A DNA stretch of 64,000 nucleotides from Polyangiaceae bacterium (GTDB lineage: Bacteria; Myxococcota_A; Polyangia; Polyangiales; Polyangiaceae), in contig JADJRH010000001.1 in NCBI GenBank assembly GCA_016712345.1, positions 1,116,001-1,180,000 on the forward strand, read 5' to 3'. The position numbers and the translations under genes were made by a program. This document shows, piece by piece, positions 26,278-35,572 of the stretch. The stretch's first letter is position 1, and each line of letters starts with the position of its first letter. The notes beneath the pieces were generated by a model. It ran no database searches. It was given only the letters and a program-made list of their open reading frames with translations, and had not been told where the DNA came from.

Positions 26278-27024
26278 TCAATGACGTTTTTGACCGTCGG
26301 GAGGGGCATTTTCTATAGAAACGGGGGGGATTGAATCGATACCCGACTTAGACATTCGGTTTTCGTGCCGGACGTCTGTGCCACTCACCAAAAAGATCAC
26401 CGTCTCGGCAATGTTCATTGCATGGTCGCCGATGCGCTCAAGGTACTTGGCAATGGATTGAATGCGCGTTGCTCGATAAATGGTATTGGGGTCGCGCGAC
26501 ATCATGCTGAGCACCTGTTGAAACACCCGCGTGTATTGCTCATCAATGGTGTCGTCGCGAGCCAAGATGCGATTGGCCCTTTCGGTGTCGCGGCTCACGA
26601 GGGCATCGAGGGCCTCGTGCAGAACCGATAACGAATCGTTTGCGAGGGTGCTCAGGTCGACCGTTTCCGGGAGCGGCGAATCGTCGCAAAGCTCCAACAC
26701 TCGCTCACAAATGTTTACGCCCATGTCGCCGATGCGCTCCAGATCGGTAACGATTTTGAGGGCGGTTGTAATAAAACGAAGATCGGATGCAACGGGCTGC
26801 CTTGTCGCAAGAACGCGAAGGCACATTTCATCCACTTCACATTCAAGACGATTGATATGCCGATCCACGCGGCGCGTTTCCATAGCAAGCTGAGCATCGC
26901 GGCTTTTTAATGCGCGCATGCTCTTTTGGATCATTTCCTCGGCAAGGCTTCCCATTAAAAGCAGGCGCTCGCGAAGTGTTCGCAACTCCTGCTCATAAAC
27001 TTTGCTTGTGTGCCGGCTTGCCAT
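26278..27024 (-). CDS. phoU: Phosphate signalling regulator PhoU
   Basis: A 248-residue protein with two PhoU helical bundles. Motifs include EMIQKSMRAL, DRHINRLECEVDEMCLRVLATRQPVASDLRFI, DLERIGDMGVNICER in the first half, and IDEQYTRVFQ, IQSIAKYLERIGDHAMNIAETVIFLV in the second; the E/DxxxD clusters bind metal. It damps PhoR signalling through the Pst transporter when phosphate is plentiful. I start at ATG 27024; a TTG at 27045 overlaps pstB. It ends the leftward pst operon. Confidence 0.94.
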   Translation of the reverse strand: MASRHTSKVYEQELRTLRERLLLMGSLAEEMIQKSMRALKSRDAQLAMETRRVDRHINRLECEVDEMCLRVLATRQPVASDLRFITTALKIVTDLERIGDMGVNICERVLELCDDSPLPETVDLSTLANDSLSVLHEALDALVSRDTERANRILARDDTIDEQYTRVFQQVLSMMSRDPNTIYRATRIQSIAKYLERIGDHAMNIAETVIFLVSGTDVRHENRMSKSGIDSIPPVSIENAPPDGQKRH

Positions 27025-27041
27025 TGCTTCGTCCCCAGTTG

Positions 27042-27830
27042 TCAACCAAAACGCCCGGTGACATATTCTTCTGTTTTTGAAACTTTTGGATTTGTGAAAA
27101 TGCGTTGGGTGGTATCGAGTTCAACGAGATCACCCATATAAAAGAAAGCTGTGTAGTCCGAAACGCGCGCGGCCTGTTGCATGTTATGAGTCACCATCAC
27201 CAAAGTGTACTCATTTTTCAACTCGGCAAACAGCTCTTCAATGCGCGCCGTGGCTATTGGATCGAGGGCAGAACAGGGCTCATCCAATAAAATCACACTC
27301 GGCTGCACCGCCAGGACGCGTGCAATGCAAAGGCGCTGTTGTTGGCCACCGGAGAGCGATGTTCCACTGTTGTGAAGTTTGTCTTTCACTTCGGTCCAAA
27401 GGGCAACTCTCTCCAGAGTGTGTTGCACAATGGCGTCGGCATCTTTGGGACGAATTCCATTGAGAGTGAGACCGGCCAATACGTTTTCACGAATGCTCAT
27501 TGTTGGGAATGGATTGGGTTTTTGAAACACCATTCCAACTCGCCTTCGGAGGCGCACCGGATCGACTCGTTTATCGTAGATATCGATATCGTCCATCACA
27601 ACGCGGCCCGAAACGCGCGCTCCGGCAACAAGCTCGTGCATTCGATTGAGGCAGCGCAAAAAGGTAGACTTTCCGCAGCCGGAAGGACCAATAATCGCTG
27701 TGAGCTTTTTATCGGGAATTTGCGCTGTGATGTGGTGAAGGGCGTGAGCGCCTCCGAAATACGCATTGAGATCTTCAACAACAATGCGGGCCGGCAATTG
27801 CGAGGGCGCGGGGAGGTTTGATTGCATCAT
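27042..27830 (-). CDS. pstB: Phosphate ABC transporter ATP-binding protein
   Basis: A 262-residue ABC ATPase: Walker A GPSGCGKST, Q loop FQKPNPFPTMS, signature LSGGQQQRLCIARVLA, Walker B VILLDEPCSALDP, and H loop VTHNMQQAARVSD. Sequence length and the PNPFP element are diagnostic of PstB. The ATG at 27830 overlaps the pstA stop and follows GGAGGT; an upstream extension to 27935 would be spurious. Confidence 0.96.
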   Translation of the reverse strand: MMQSNLPAPSQLPARIVVEDLNAYFGGAHALHHITAQIPDKKLTAIIGPSGCGKSTFLRCLNRMHELVAGARVSGRVVMDDIDIYDKRVDPVRLRRRVGMVFQKPNPFPTMSIRENVLAGLTLNGIRPKDADAIVQHTLERVALWTEVKDKLHNSGTSLSGGQQQRLCIARVLAVQPSVILLDEPCSALDPIATARIEELFAELKNEYTLVMVTHNMQQAARVSDYTAFFYMGDLVELDTTQRIFTNPKVSKTEEYVTGRFG

Positions 27831-28756
27831 GAAGCACCTCCAACTTGGCGGCGCGTACCGAGACGGGCAATGAGATTGAGAATGAGAATGACAAAGACGA
27901 GCACAAATGCTCCAGTCCAAGCCTTTTGCTGCCACTCGGCATAGGGACTGGTTGCATAGGTGAGAATTTGAACCGGCAGCGATGCAATGGGTTGATCGAG
28001 GCGAGTGCTCAAGAAGCGATTATTAAATGCCGTGAAAAGCAGCGGCGCCGTTTCACCGGCAATGCGTGCAATTCCGAGCATGACGCCCGTTAATATGCCG
28101 GGTGCCGCGGTTCGAAGAACAATAAATATGCTTGTCTTCCATTGAGGAACGCCGAGCGCCAGCGAAGCTTCTCGAAGCTGAGAAGGCACCATTCGAAGCA
28201 ACTCTTCGGTGGTGCGCGCCACGGTTGGGATCATGATAATCGCCAATGAAACTCCGCCGGCAAACGCCGAAAACGTTTTCATTGGAACAACGAGAACGGC
28301 GTAAACAAATACGCCGATTGTTATGGAGGGCACTCCCGAAAGCACCTCTGCAAAGAAGCGAATAAGATCGGCGACGCGGCCTTTTCCAACTTCGGCCACG
28401 TAGACGCCGGCCAAAATGCCAATGGGAAGCCCAATAGCGGAGGCTATGCCAATAAGTGTAAGTGTGCCCAAAACAGCATTGCTCAGGCCGCCGCCGGCGA
28501 CACCCACGGGAGTGGGAAGTTTTGTGAAAAAGTCTAATGAAAGGCCGGGGGCACCCTTATTAATGATATAAAGAAAAATCGAAGCCAGCGGCACCAGGAC
28601 CACCACCGCGGATACGCCGCACAGTGCCACAACGAAATGGCTAAACCACTTTCGCCTGCGCTCGCCGAAGTCGGCGTGCAATAGGTGTGACGCCGCGTCG
28701 CTCGGAGGCTTTGTCGACTGCGAGTGGGAGTCCAATGTAATGGCTTCGGTAGTCAT
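27827..28756 (-). CDS. pstA: Phosphate ABC transporter permease PstA
   Basis: A 309-residue inner-membrane permease with six predicted membrane segments and the ABC-permease EAA-type loop (LREASLALGVPQWKTSIFIVLRTAAPGILTG). The start at 28756 overlaps the pstC stop (ATGA) after GGAGACG. It pairs with PstC to carry phosphate from PstS across the membrane. Confidence 0.95.
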   Translation of the reverse strand: MTTEAITLDSHSQSTKPPSDAASHLLHADFGERRRKWFSHFVVALCGVSAVVVLVPLASIFLYIINKGAPGLSLDFFTKLPTPVGVAGGGLSNAVLGTLTLIGIASAIGLPIGILAGVYVAEVGKGRVADLIRFFAEVLSGVPSITIGVFVYAVLVVPMKTFSAFAGGVSLAIIMIPTVARTTEELLRMVPSQLREASLALGVPQWKTSIFIVLRTAAPGILTGVMLGIARIAGETAPLLFTAFNNRFLSTRLDQPIASLPVQILTYATSPYAEWQQKAWTGAFVLVFVILILNLIARLGTRRQVGGAS

Positions 28757-29790
28757 TTGCTCGTCTCCAGTTTGACACTCGCCGTTATTTTGGCGGCTCG
28801 GCGTTTCACCCCTGAAACAAGCCATCTGGCGCCGAGGTTCATTACCAATGCGACGCCGAAGAGGAGCAGGGCTATTTGAGACAACGAAGACACGTGGATA
28901 TCTTTTTCGGCCTCAATCAGTTCGTTCGCAATAACGCTGGCCATTGAGTGAGACGGATCGAACAGTGAGGCCGATATTTTGGGACGATTGCCAATGACCA
29001 TTGTGACAGCCATTGTTTCGCCCAAAGCGCGGTTGAGGCCGAGAATAACGGCGCCCAATATGCCCGACTTGGCCATTGGCAATACCGCGTGGCGTATGGT
29101 TTCCCAAGGTGTTGCTCCAAGAGCAATGGCCGCTTCGCGTTCGGTATCGGGCACCGCCCTCAATACGTCGCGAGAGATGGACGCAATGGTTGGAACGATC
29201 ATGATTGCGAGGATCATGGCGGCGGCCAACATGCCAAATCCAAGAGCCTGACCTTGGAAAATGGGCAAAAAGCCAAACCATCGGGCGAGCGCCGGCTGTA
29301 CAGAATCACGCAGCCACGGAAGCATTACGAAGATGCCCCAAAAACCATAAACAACGCTCGGGATTGCGGCCAATAGCTCACTAAAGAAACCGAGTGGTTT
29401 TCGCAGCTTCTTGGGGCACAGCTCGGATAAGAAAATGGCCAATCCGAGTGATACCGGTACTGCCAATAAGAGCGCCAACAGCGATGAAACGACGGTGCCA
29501 AAAATGAAGGGTAACGCGCCGAACTCTTCACGCACCGGATCCCATTGCGTATCAACCAAAAAGGCGGGACCGAAATTGGTAATGGATAGGCGTGACGCGG
29601 CAATGAGCATCACCATCATGAGAAGTGGCAATGCGAGAACAAGAATGGCGAATGTGCCGGTTGTGTAATGGAAGATCTTGTCGCCCCAATGAACACCTTG
29701 CAATGCTCCCCACTTGTCCCGTCCCTTTTCAGCAAATGAAGCGGGTGCAGGGGGATCCACTGTCGAAGGAGCATTGGCGGCGGTTTTCAT
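28753..29790 (-). CDS. pstC: Phosphate ABC transporter permease PstC
   Basis: A 345-residue permease. After a 45-residue cytoplasmic leader come six or more membrane helices and the EAA loop (REAAIALGATPWETIRHAVLPMAKSGILGAV) followed by NRALGETMAVTMVIGN, both typical of PstC. It starts within the pstS stop (ATGA) and ends within the pstA start, so pstS-C-A-B are translationally chained. Confidence 0.95.
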   Translation of the reverse strand: MKTAANAPSTVDPPAPASFAEKGRDKWGALQGVHWGDKIFHYTTGTFAILVLALPLLMMVMLIAASRLSITNFGPAFLVDTQWDPVREEFGALPFIFGTVVSSLLALLLAVPVSLGLAIFLSELCPKKLRKPLGFFSELLAAIPSVVYGFWGIFVMLPWLRDSVQPALARWFGFLPIFQGQALGFGMLAAAMILAIMIVPTIASISRDVLRAVPDTEREAAIALGATPWETIRHAVLPMAKSGILGAVILGLNRALGETMAVTMVIGNRPKISASLFDPSHSMASVIANELIEAEKDIHVSSLSQIALLLFGVALVMNLGARWLVSGVKRRAAKITASVKLETSK

Positions 29791-30884
29791 TGCAGCTTTA
29801 CCCCGCTCGGTCCGGTTACCAAATCGAGCCTCTTTTGAGCCTTTTCAATGACTTCGGCGGGCAACGACGCGTAATGCAATTCACCTGCGTGGGATTGACC
29901 CTGCGTGAGCGCATAACGAAGGAAAGCCACAAGAGCTTTGCCTTTTGCCTCGTTGTCCTGCCGGGTGCGAAGAAGGATGTATGTGAAGCCGGCAATCGGA
30001 TAGGCGGTTTCGCCGTCGGCATTCACAATCGAAACGCGCAGATCGTCGGGGATTTTGCCCGCGAAAGCGCGGGCGGAGTCGGTGGTTGACTGAAGTGTGG
30101 GTTCAACCATTTTGCCCGCCTTGTTTTGGAGCTTTGCAACCGACATTCGGTTTTGAACGGCGTATGCAAGTTCGATATACCCAATTGTGTTGGGTTGACT
30201 TTTTACCTGGGCCGCAACGCCTTCGTTCCCTTTTGCACCGAGTCCACCCGGCCACGAAACGCTGGTTCCAGAGCCGGGGCCTTTGGCCCACGCGGGGCTT
30301 ACGGCGGACAGGTAATCAAGGAAGATCTTGGTGGTTCCGCTGCCGTCGGACCGGTGTACACTGCTTATCGGTTTTGCAGGAAGCGCGAGATCGGGATTGA
30401 GTGTTTTGATTTTGGGATCGTCCCATTGCTTGATCTCACCGAGATAGATCCCGGCAATAGCGTCGGCGCTGAGGTTTAGTCCCGTCGAAACGCCCTCGAC
30501 ATTATAAGCGAGCACCACAGCGCCGATGCAGGTGGGGATATGAATAACACCTTGAGCTTTTTCGATTTGTTCGTCGCTCATCGGCGCGTCGCTGGCGCCG
30601 AAATCAACGGTTCGCTCAGTGAGTTGTCGAATGCCGCCTCCCGAGCCGATGCTCTGATAGTTAATGGCAATGCCGGGCGACAACTTTGCGTATTCAGCAA
30701 TCCACTTTGTATAGAGTGGATATGGGAAGGTGGCGCCGGCCCCGGTTAACGAAGTGGACTGTCCGCCGTCTCCTCCCGAGGCACAGGCAGCGAACACAAA
30801 CATTGTTATCAAAATCAGTGCGAAACGAATGTTTTGATTAAATCGCGCATAACGTGCGAGGTAACTCATCAACGAGCGCCACAT
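29787..30884 (-). CDS. pstS: Phosphate-binding lipoprotein PstS
   Basis: A 365-residue periplasmic binding protein with a lipoprotein signal (FVFAAC). Phosphate-binding loops are GAGATFPYPLYTKW, SIGSGGGIRQL, DFGASDAPMS and HRSDGSGTTKIFLDYLS, as in E. coli PstS. It is the first gene of the transporter operon, with a Pho box 24 bases upstream at 30908-30925. The start could be the ATG at 30869 instead. It presents phosphate to PstCAB. Confidence 0.95.
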   Translation of the reverse strand: MWRSLMSYLARYARFNQNIRFALILITMFVFAACASGGDGGQSTSLTGAGATFPYPLYTKWIAEYAKLSPGIAINYQSIGSGGGIRQLTERTVDFGASDAPMSDEQIEKAQGVIHIPTCIGAVVLAYNVEGVSTGLNLSADAIAGIYLGEIKQWDDPKIKTLNPDLALPAKPISSVHRSDGSGTTKIFLDYLSAVSPAWAKGPGSGTSVSWPGGLGAKGNEGVAAQVKSQPNTIGYIELAYAVQNRMSVAKLQNKAGKMVEPTLQSTTDSARAFAGKIPDDLRVSIVNADGETAYPIAGFTYILLRTRQDNEAKGKALVAFLRYALTQGQSHAGELHYASLPAEVIEKAQKRLDLVTGPSGVKLQ

Positions 30885-30907
30885 AGTCTATTGATTACCC
30901 CCCGAGC

Positions 30908-30925
30908 GTGACGGTTACGTGTCAG
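30908..30925 (-). promoter_or_regulatory. Pho box before pstS
   Basis: On the minus strand: CTGACAC-GTAA-CCGTCAC, two seven-base direct half-sites eleven bases apart, matching the E. coli Pho box layout (CTGTCAT-N4-CTGTCAC). It overlaps the last codons of phoR and lies just before pstS, so phosphate limitation should raise pst expression from here. Confidence 0.7.
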
Positions 30926-32364
30926 TTTCGCACACGAACAACTTCGGCGGTGGAGGGGGGCTCGCCGCTCGGCACTTCCAACGTGGCCTCCGGTTCAGTG
31001 CGCGACAGTCGAAGAGTGAATGTTGTGCCGCGCCCAAGGGTGCTCTTGACGGTAATGGTGCCGTCCATGGCTTCAACAAGGTGTTTCACAATGGCGAGGC
31101 CCAATCCGGTGCCTCCCATCTCGCGCGATCGTCCGGTGTCGACTCGATAAAAGCGCTCAAAAAGGCGATCGAGGTGTTCGGGGGCAATGCCCGCCCCGGT
31201 GTCGGCAACGCTGACCAATACGGCTTCTTTTTCGGCTTTGGCGCTGAGGGTTACAAATGACCCTTCACCGGCATACTTGATCGCGTTGTCGAGGAGATTG
31301 CCGATCACCTGTTCAAACGCGTGGCGATCGAGCCAGGCTTCGATTTCAGGGGGTGCATCGATCACGACGCGCATGCGCCTGCGGGCGGCGGCATCATCCA
31401 CAAGCTTTTTGGCGGCGACAAAGACCGGCCGAATAAGCTCAAGCTTGGGCGCAAGCTCGTAGGCTTTGCCTTCAATTTTCGACAAATCGAGAATGTCGTC
31501 GACGAGCCGACGCAGCCGTCGCGCATTCCGTTCAATCATCTCCACGAACTCGGCTGCATCTGCGGGATGTTCAAGCGCGCCGCCGAGAAGCGTTTCCGCA
31601 GCCGTGGTGATCGCTGTGACCGGCGTTCGAAGCTCGTGCGAAACGTTGGCCACAAATTCAGTGCGAATGGTTTCAAGGCGACGGAGATCGGTCACGTCAT
31701 GAAGCAGCGCAACGGCGCCGCCGCCTGAGCCTTTGTCTGTTCGAGGCGACGTGCGAACGAGAAGACGTCGGCCGAGAACGCCGCCTATTTCGATCTCTCG
31801 CGATCCTGAATCACCCTTTGCCAAAACACGTTCAATCGCGTCGGCAAAGGCCGCATTGCGCATTGCTTCAATGGCAGTTTTGCCGAGGATGTCTTCACCC
31901 TGAAGGGCGAGCCTACGCGCTGCGACGTTGGCCAAAACGATCTGGCCTTTTCGATCAAACACCACGACGCCTTCGGGCATGCCATCGACAATTCCGGAGA
32001 CGAGGTCCACCTGCTTTTTGGCGCTTTCAGAGGAGCGCGCCACCGATTCGGCGAGATCGTTGAGCGCGGTTGAAAGGGGAGCGAGCGAAGAGTCGGGAAA
32101 CACCGGCGCGCGGGCTGAGAGGTCACCGTCGCGCATCGCATGAGCTACGTCGACCATGCGGGTGACAAGGCCGGTACTGGCATGCGGGCTCGACAACGTA
32201 AGGACGATGCTTCCCGCAATCGCGGCGAGGATTGCAACGACGATGTGTACACCTATGACGTTGCCGAAAAGCGCTCCGAGAAGCCAATTGCCGAGGAACC
32301 AAACGGCGGCGATGGCCGCGGCGCCGAGGAGAACATTCGCAGGAAAAGACGAAGCGGGTTTCAT
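30922..32364 (-). CDS. phoR: Phosphate-sensing histidine kinase PhoR
   Basis: A 480-residue sensor. Two N-terminal membrane helices (about 8-30 and 38-58), a HAMP-like linker, a PAS domain (about 115-225: DGMPEGVVVFDRKGQIVLAN), the HisKA dimerisation helix with phosphorylated His in NVSHELRTPVTAI near 240, and an ATPase domain (NLLDNAIKYA, DTGAGIAPEHLDRLFERFYRVD, GGTGLGLAIVKH). There is little periplasmic sequence, as expected for PhoR, which senses phosphate through PstSCAB and PhoU. It follows phoB by 27 bases and precedes the pst operon. Confidence 0.94.
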   Translation of the reverse strand: MKPASSFPANVLLGAAAIAAVWFLGNWLLGALFGNVIGVHIVVAILAAIAGSIVLTLSSPHASTGLVTRMVDVAHAMRDGDLSARAPVFPDSSLAPLSTALNDLAESVARSSESAKKQVDLVSGIVDGMPEGVVVFDRKGQIVLANVAARRLALQGEDILGKTAIEAMRNAAFADAIERVLAKGDSGSREIEIGGVLGRRLLVRTSPRTDKGSGGGAVALLHDVTDLRRLETIRTEFVANVSHELRTPVTAITTAAETLLGGALEHPADAAEFVEMIERNARRLRRLVDDILDLSKIEGKAYELAPKLELIRPVFVAAKKLVDDAAARRRMRVVIDAPPEIEAWLDRHAFEQVIGNLLDNAIKYAGEGSFVTLSAKAEKEAVLVSVADTGAGIAPEHLDRLFERFYRVDTGRSREMGGTGLGLAIVKHLVEAMDGTITVKSTLGRGTTFTLRLSRTEPEATLEVPSGEPPSTAEVVRVRN

Positions 32365-32391
32365 GCGGCGCCTGCGAGAATGGATGGGCGA

Positions 32392-33084
32392 CTAGGTGTC
32401 GGACTCGGCACGGAATCGATATCCAACGCCGCGGACCGTTTCGATGTACTCACCGGCAGGGCCGAGCTTTTCACGAACGCGTTTTACGTGCGTGTCGACG
32501 TTGCGCGAAGTGACATCGGTGTCGGCGCCCCACACTTCATCGAGCAACAGTTCACGGCTTTGAACGCGCCCGCGCCGATCGTAGAGCATGACGAGAAGAC
32601 GAAGTTCGAGGGCTGTGAGAGCCACTTCTTTGTCTTCAACCCACACGCGGTGAGCGGCGCGGTCCACTTTGAGTTTGCCCAATTCAAAGCGATCGGGCGC
32701 GTGGGTGGAGGCATCGGCGCGGCGCAGGATCGATCGGGTCCGAAGGATCAGCTCGCGAACGCTGAACGGCTTGACGACGTAATCGTCTGCACCGAGTTCA
32801 AACCCCACAATTCGGTCAACCTCTTCACCTTTGGCGGTGACCATCACAACGGGGATTTGCGACGTTTGTGGATTGGCCTTGAGCTTTCGACATACCTCAA
32901 TGCCCGAAATATCCGGGAGCATCAGGTCGAGCAGAATCAGGTCGAAGCGCTCTTCTTTGACGGCGCGAAGGGCTTGGTCGCCCGTGAATGCCACGACAAC
33001 GTCGAAGCCTTCTTTTTGGAAGTTGTAAGCCACGACGCGTGACAGATCGCGCTCGTCTTCAACGATGAGGACGCGGTTCGCCAT
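32392..33084 (-). CDS. phoB: Phosphate regulon response regulator PhoB
   Basis: A 230-residue OmpR-family regulator with a complete receiver: IVEDE acids, Asp in ILLDLMLPD, Thr in VMVTAKG and Lys in VVKPFSVREL. The winged helix ends VDTHVKRVREKLG and RGVGYRF. It is phosphorylated by PhoR and binds Pho boxes. One such box lies 24 bases upstream (33108-33125), implying autoregulation. Confidence 0.94.
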   Translation of the reverse strand: MANRVLIVEDERDLSRVVAYNFQKEGFDVVVAFTGDQALRAVKEERFDLILLDLMLPDISGIEVCRKLKANPQTSQIPVVMVTAKGEEVDRIVGFELGADDYVVKPFSVRELILRTRSILRRADASTHAPDRFELGKLKVDRAAHRVWVEDKEVALTALELRLLVMLYDRRGRVQSRELLLDEVWGADTDVTSRNVDTHVKRVREKLGPAGEYIETVRGVGYRFRAESDT

Positions 33085-33107
33085 GGCGGGTCTCCTACCA
33101 GTGGACT

Positions 33108-33125
33108 GTGACAGTCGCGTGGCAG
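33108..33125 (-). promoter_or_regulatory. Pho box before phoB
   Basis: On the minus strand: CTGCCAC-GCGA-CTGTCAC, a near-ideal two-half-site Pho box with a four-base spacer, just upstream of phoB. It implies positive autoregulation of phoB-phoR. Confidence 0.7.
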
Positions 33126-33150
33126 ATCGAAGTACCAGGATCGGGTAGGT

Positions 33151-34980
33151 CTATTTTGCCACCTGAGAGCGGCGATGGAGCCAATTCGCAAGCAGTGTGC
33201 GATCGGCGGCGTCGAGCTTGTCGGCGAAGCCGGGCATTTTGCCTTTCAATTCAGGGGCTCCGGCACCCTTTGGGTACGCTTTGCCGCTGCCTGGGTCGTC
33301 AATTTGGGCTTGGATCCAAGCGACCGATGCCCATCCGCGCAGCTCGGGAGCGAGGGATTCTTCGCTTCCGCTTTCGTCCTGTTTGCCGTCGAGTCGATGA
33401 CATCCGGTGCACCGGCGCTTCACGAGTTTTTCACCCGCGGACCCCTCCGCTCGATCACCCTTGGCCTGAGCAACCAAGAAGTCGGCGATGGTGTTTTTGT
33501 CGGCGTCGCTCATTGGTTTGAAGTCTTTTGCGGCTTCAGGATCGGCGGGCGGTTTGGCGACGCTCGGCATGTTGCCCTTGAACGGGGTCTTTCCAAACAT
33601 GTGATCGCCGTCGGGGTCGTCGAGAACGGCGATCACCCACGCGCGCGTTCCAAACGTGGTGAGGTCGGGCGCGCTGACCTTGCCTTCGGGCGGGGCCATG
33701 TCGCCGAGTTTGTGGCAGCTCGCACAGTTGGCAGCGAAGAGTTCCGGGCCGCGCGTTTCAGGATCGCGTCGCAACATCGCGAGCGGTCCTTCGGGGGGAA
33801 CACCTTTTTTGAAGAGCGCGATTGAACGCTCTGAACGTTCTGAAGCGAGCTGTCGCGCTTTTTGAAACGCAGGATCCGCGGCGTCGTTGCGCATGGACAC
33901 GACCGTTAGCGCCACGGCGCCGAGGCCCATTAAAACGAGCGGGGCCAAGATGCCGATGCGCGCTTTGAGCGCCCGCGTGGGCTTGCGATCGATGAACGGA
34001 AGCGCAACAAGGTAGCCGCCGAGAACGAGCGGAACGCCCACCGCACCAACGGCTTCCATCGAGCCGGGAAGGTGTTTGAGCATTTCGAAAAGCGCCAAGA
34101 AGTACCACTCGGGTCGCGCGGGATAATCGCTCGCGGGATCGGCGGGCGCATCGAGCGGCGCACCGTGTTCCCGCCACGCGAGCGCAAACAAACCGCCGAG
34201 AATCGCGAGGCCAAACAGCAGATCCATCCCGACCTGCTTGGGGAAAAACGAGTCGACCTTTGCGGGCGGTGCGCCTGGTTCGTCTACGTGGGCGGGCGGA
34301 GTGACGCCGTGTTTGCGAAAGAGGGCGACATGCAAAACAAGCAGCAAAACAAGCGCCGCAGGCAACACGCCGACGTGAAGTGAATAGAAACGCGTGAGCG
34401 TCATGTGGCCGTATTCAGGGCCGCCGACGAGTACACTTTGCAGCCACGGACCGATTGCGGGAACGCTGCCGACAATGTTTGTTGCAACGCGCGTGGCCCA
34501 ATATCCCTTTTGATCCCAGGGCAGGAGATAACCCGTGAGCGCAAACGCGAGGGTCACACCCATGAGCGCGAGGCCCAAAAACCAGTTCATTTCGCGCGGG
34601 CGTTTGTAAGCTCCAAAGAGCGCTGTCTGCGCGAGGTGGCCCACCAGCAGAATCACCATCGCCTGCGCGCCGAAGTGGTGCAACCCGCGCACGATCCAGC
34701 CTGCGCGCATGGTGAACGTGATGTGCGCAACGCTGGCCCACGCCGTGGTGGCGCTCGGTGTGTACGCACTCATCAAGAGGTATCCGGTGACCGCTTGAAT
34801 GACGAACGTGAGAACGAGCGCGCTTCCCCAGATGTACGCCCACTTCGCGCCGCCGCGCACCGGCTCGTTGAGCGCATGGCCGAGGAGCGCGCGGTATCCT
34901 GTGCGCTCTTCGAACCAGTCGCCGATGCTCTGCTTTTTGCCTTCGGAGCCTGCGGATTTGGTGTCGTTGGAGTCGCTCAC
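33151..34980 (-). CDS. Cytochrome b fused to two c-type haem domains
   Basis: A 609-residue membrane protein. Residues 1-370 are a cytochrome b of the bc1/b6f type with about eight helices and the haem-binding histidines in GLHHFGAQAMVILLVGHLAQ and SLHVGVLPAALVLLLVLHV; the quinol-oxidation loop contains PEWYF. The C-terminal part carries two c-type haem sites, CASCH (near 430) and CTGCH (near 530), each with following Met-rich segments. Fused b and dihaem c subunits replace cytochrome c1 in some bacteria. With the Rieske protein, whose gene overlaps by four bases, it forms a two-gene quinol:cytochrome c oxidoreductase. Confidence 0.93.
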   Translation of the reverse strand: MSDSNDTKSAGSEGKKQSIGDWFEERTGYRALLGHALNEPVRGGAKWAYIWGSALVLTFVIQAVTGYLLMSAYTPSATTAWASVAHITFTMRAGWIVRGLHHFGAQAMVILLVGHLAQTALFGAYKRPREMNWFLGLALMGVTLAFALTGYLLPWDQKGYWATRVATNIVGSVPAIGPWLQSVLVGGPEYGHMTLTRFYSLHVGVLPAALVLLLVLHVALFRKHGVTPPAHVDEPGAPPAKVDSFFPKQVGMDLLFGLAILGGLFALAWREHGAPLDAPADPASDYPARPEWYFLALFEMLKHLPGSMEAVGAVGVPLVLGGYLVALPFIDRKPTRALKARIGILAPLVLMGLGAVALTVVSMRNDAADPAFQKARQLASERSERSIALFKKGVPPEGPLAMLRRDPETRGPELFAANCASCHKLGDMAPPEGKVSAPDLTTFGTRAWVIAVLDDPDGDHMFGKTPFKGNMPSVAKPPADPEAAKDFKPMSDADKNTIADFLVAQAKGDRAEGSAGEKLVKRRCTGCHRLDGKQDESGSEESLAPELRGWASVAWIQAQIDDPGSGKAYPKGAGAPELKGKMPGFADKLDAADRTLLANWLHRRSQVAK

Positions 34981-35537
34981 GACGCGCTCTCCTTCTTCTC
35001 GGCGGTGCCTTGACGGTACTTTCGAAAATCAACCTCCACCCAACCGTCCGTGATTCGCGTTGCGAGCAAGTCCATTCCACGGGGTGACGGGCCGCTTTGC
35101 GTTGCGCCTTCGATCGAAAACGCCGACGTGTGGCACGGGCACGAATAACCCTTTTTGTCGGCCGCGAGATCAATGGCGCAGCCGAGATGAGGACACGTTG
35201 CGCTGAGGGCTTTCACGTCGTTTCCTTTGCGGAGGAGCCACACTGATCCGAGTTGTTCGGCGGGGGTCACCGTGAAGGCGTCGCGCGCATCACCGATCAT
35301 GGGTACACGTCGCGGTTCACCCTCGGGAAGGTCTGCGAGGCGTGCGGCACGTAGCCAGCGTTCTCGCGTTTCACCTCCGACCGTTGAGGTCGCGAAGCTT
35401 GCGCCCACGGCGGCGAGCGCGCCCGCATAAGCAATGCTGCCGGCTGTCACGAGCACTTTGAGCGCGCCGCGACGCGATTCGTCGGCCGGCTGTGGCGCGG
35501 ATTGTTCGGTGTTCCCAGCCTCTTTCGACTCTGCCAT
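34977..35537 (-). CDS. Rieske [2Fe-2S] protein of the bc complex
   Basis: A 186-residue protein. A single N-terminal membrane helix (LKVLVTAGSIAYAGALAAVG) anchors the soluble domain. Cluster ligands are CPHLGC (115-120) and CPCH (133-136). It carries electrons from quinol to the c-type haems of the fused subunit, whose start overlaps its stop (ATGA). The start at 35537 follows GGAGGAG by five bases. It is divergent from the Omp85 gene, 35 bases away. Confidence 0.94.
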   Translation of the reverse strand: MAESKEAGNTEQSAPQPADESRRGALKVLVTAGSIAYAGALAAVGASFATSTVGGETRERWLRAARLADLPEGEPRRVPMIGDARDAFTVTPAEQLGSVWLLRKGNDVKALSATCPHLGCAIDLAADKKGYSCPCHTSAFSIEGATQSGPSPRGMDLLATRITDGWVEVDFRKYRQGTAEKKESAS

Positions 35538-35572
35538 ACGCACTCCTCCGGGCTAGCCTATCGCACCTCGAC

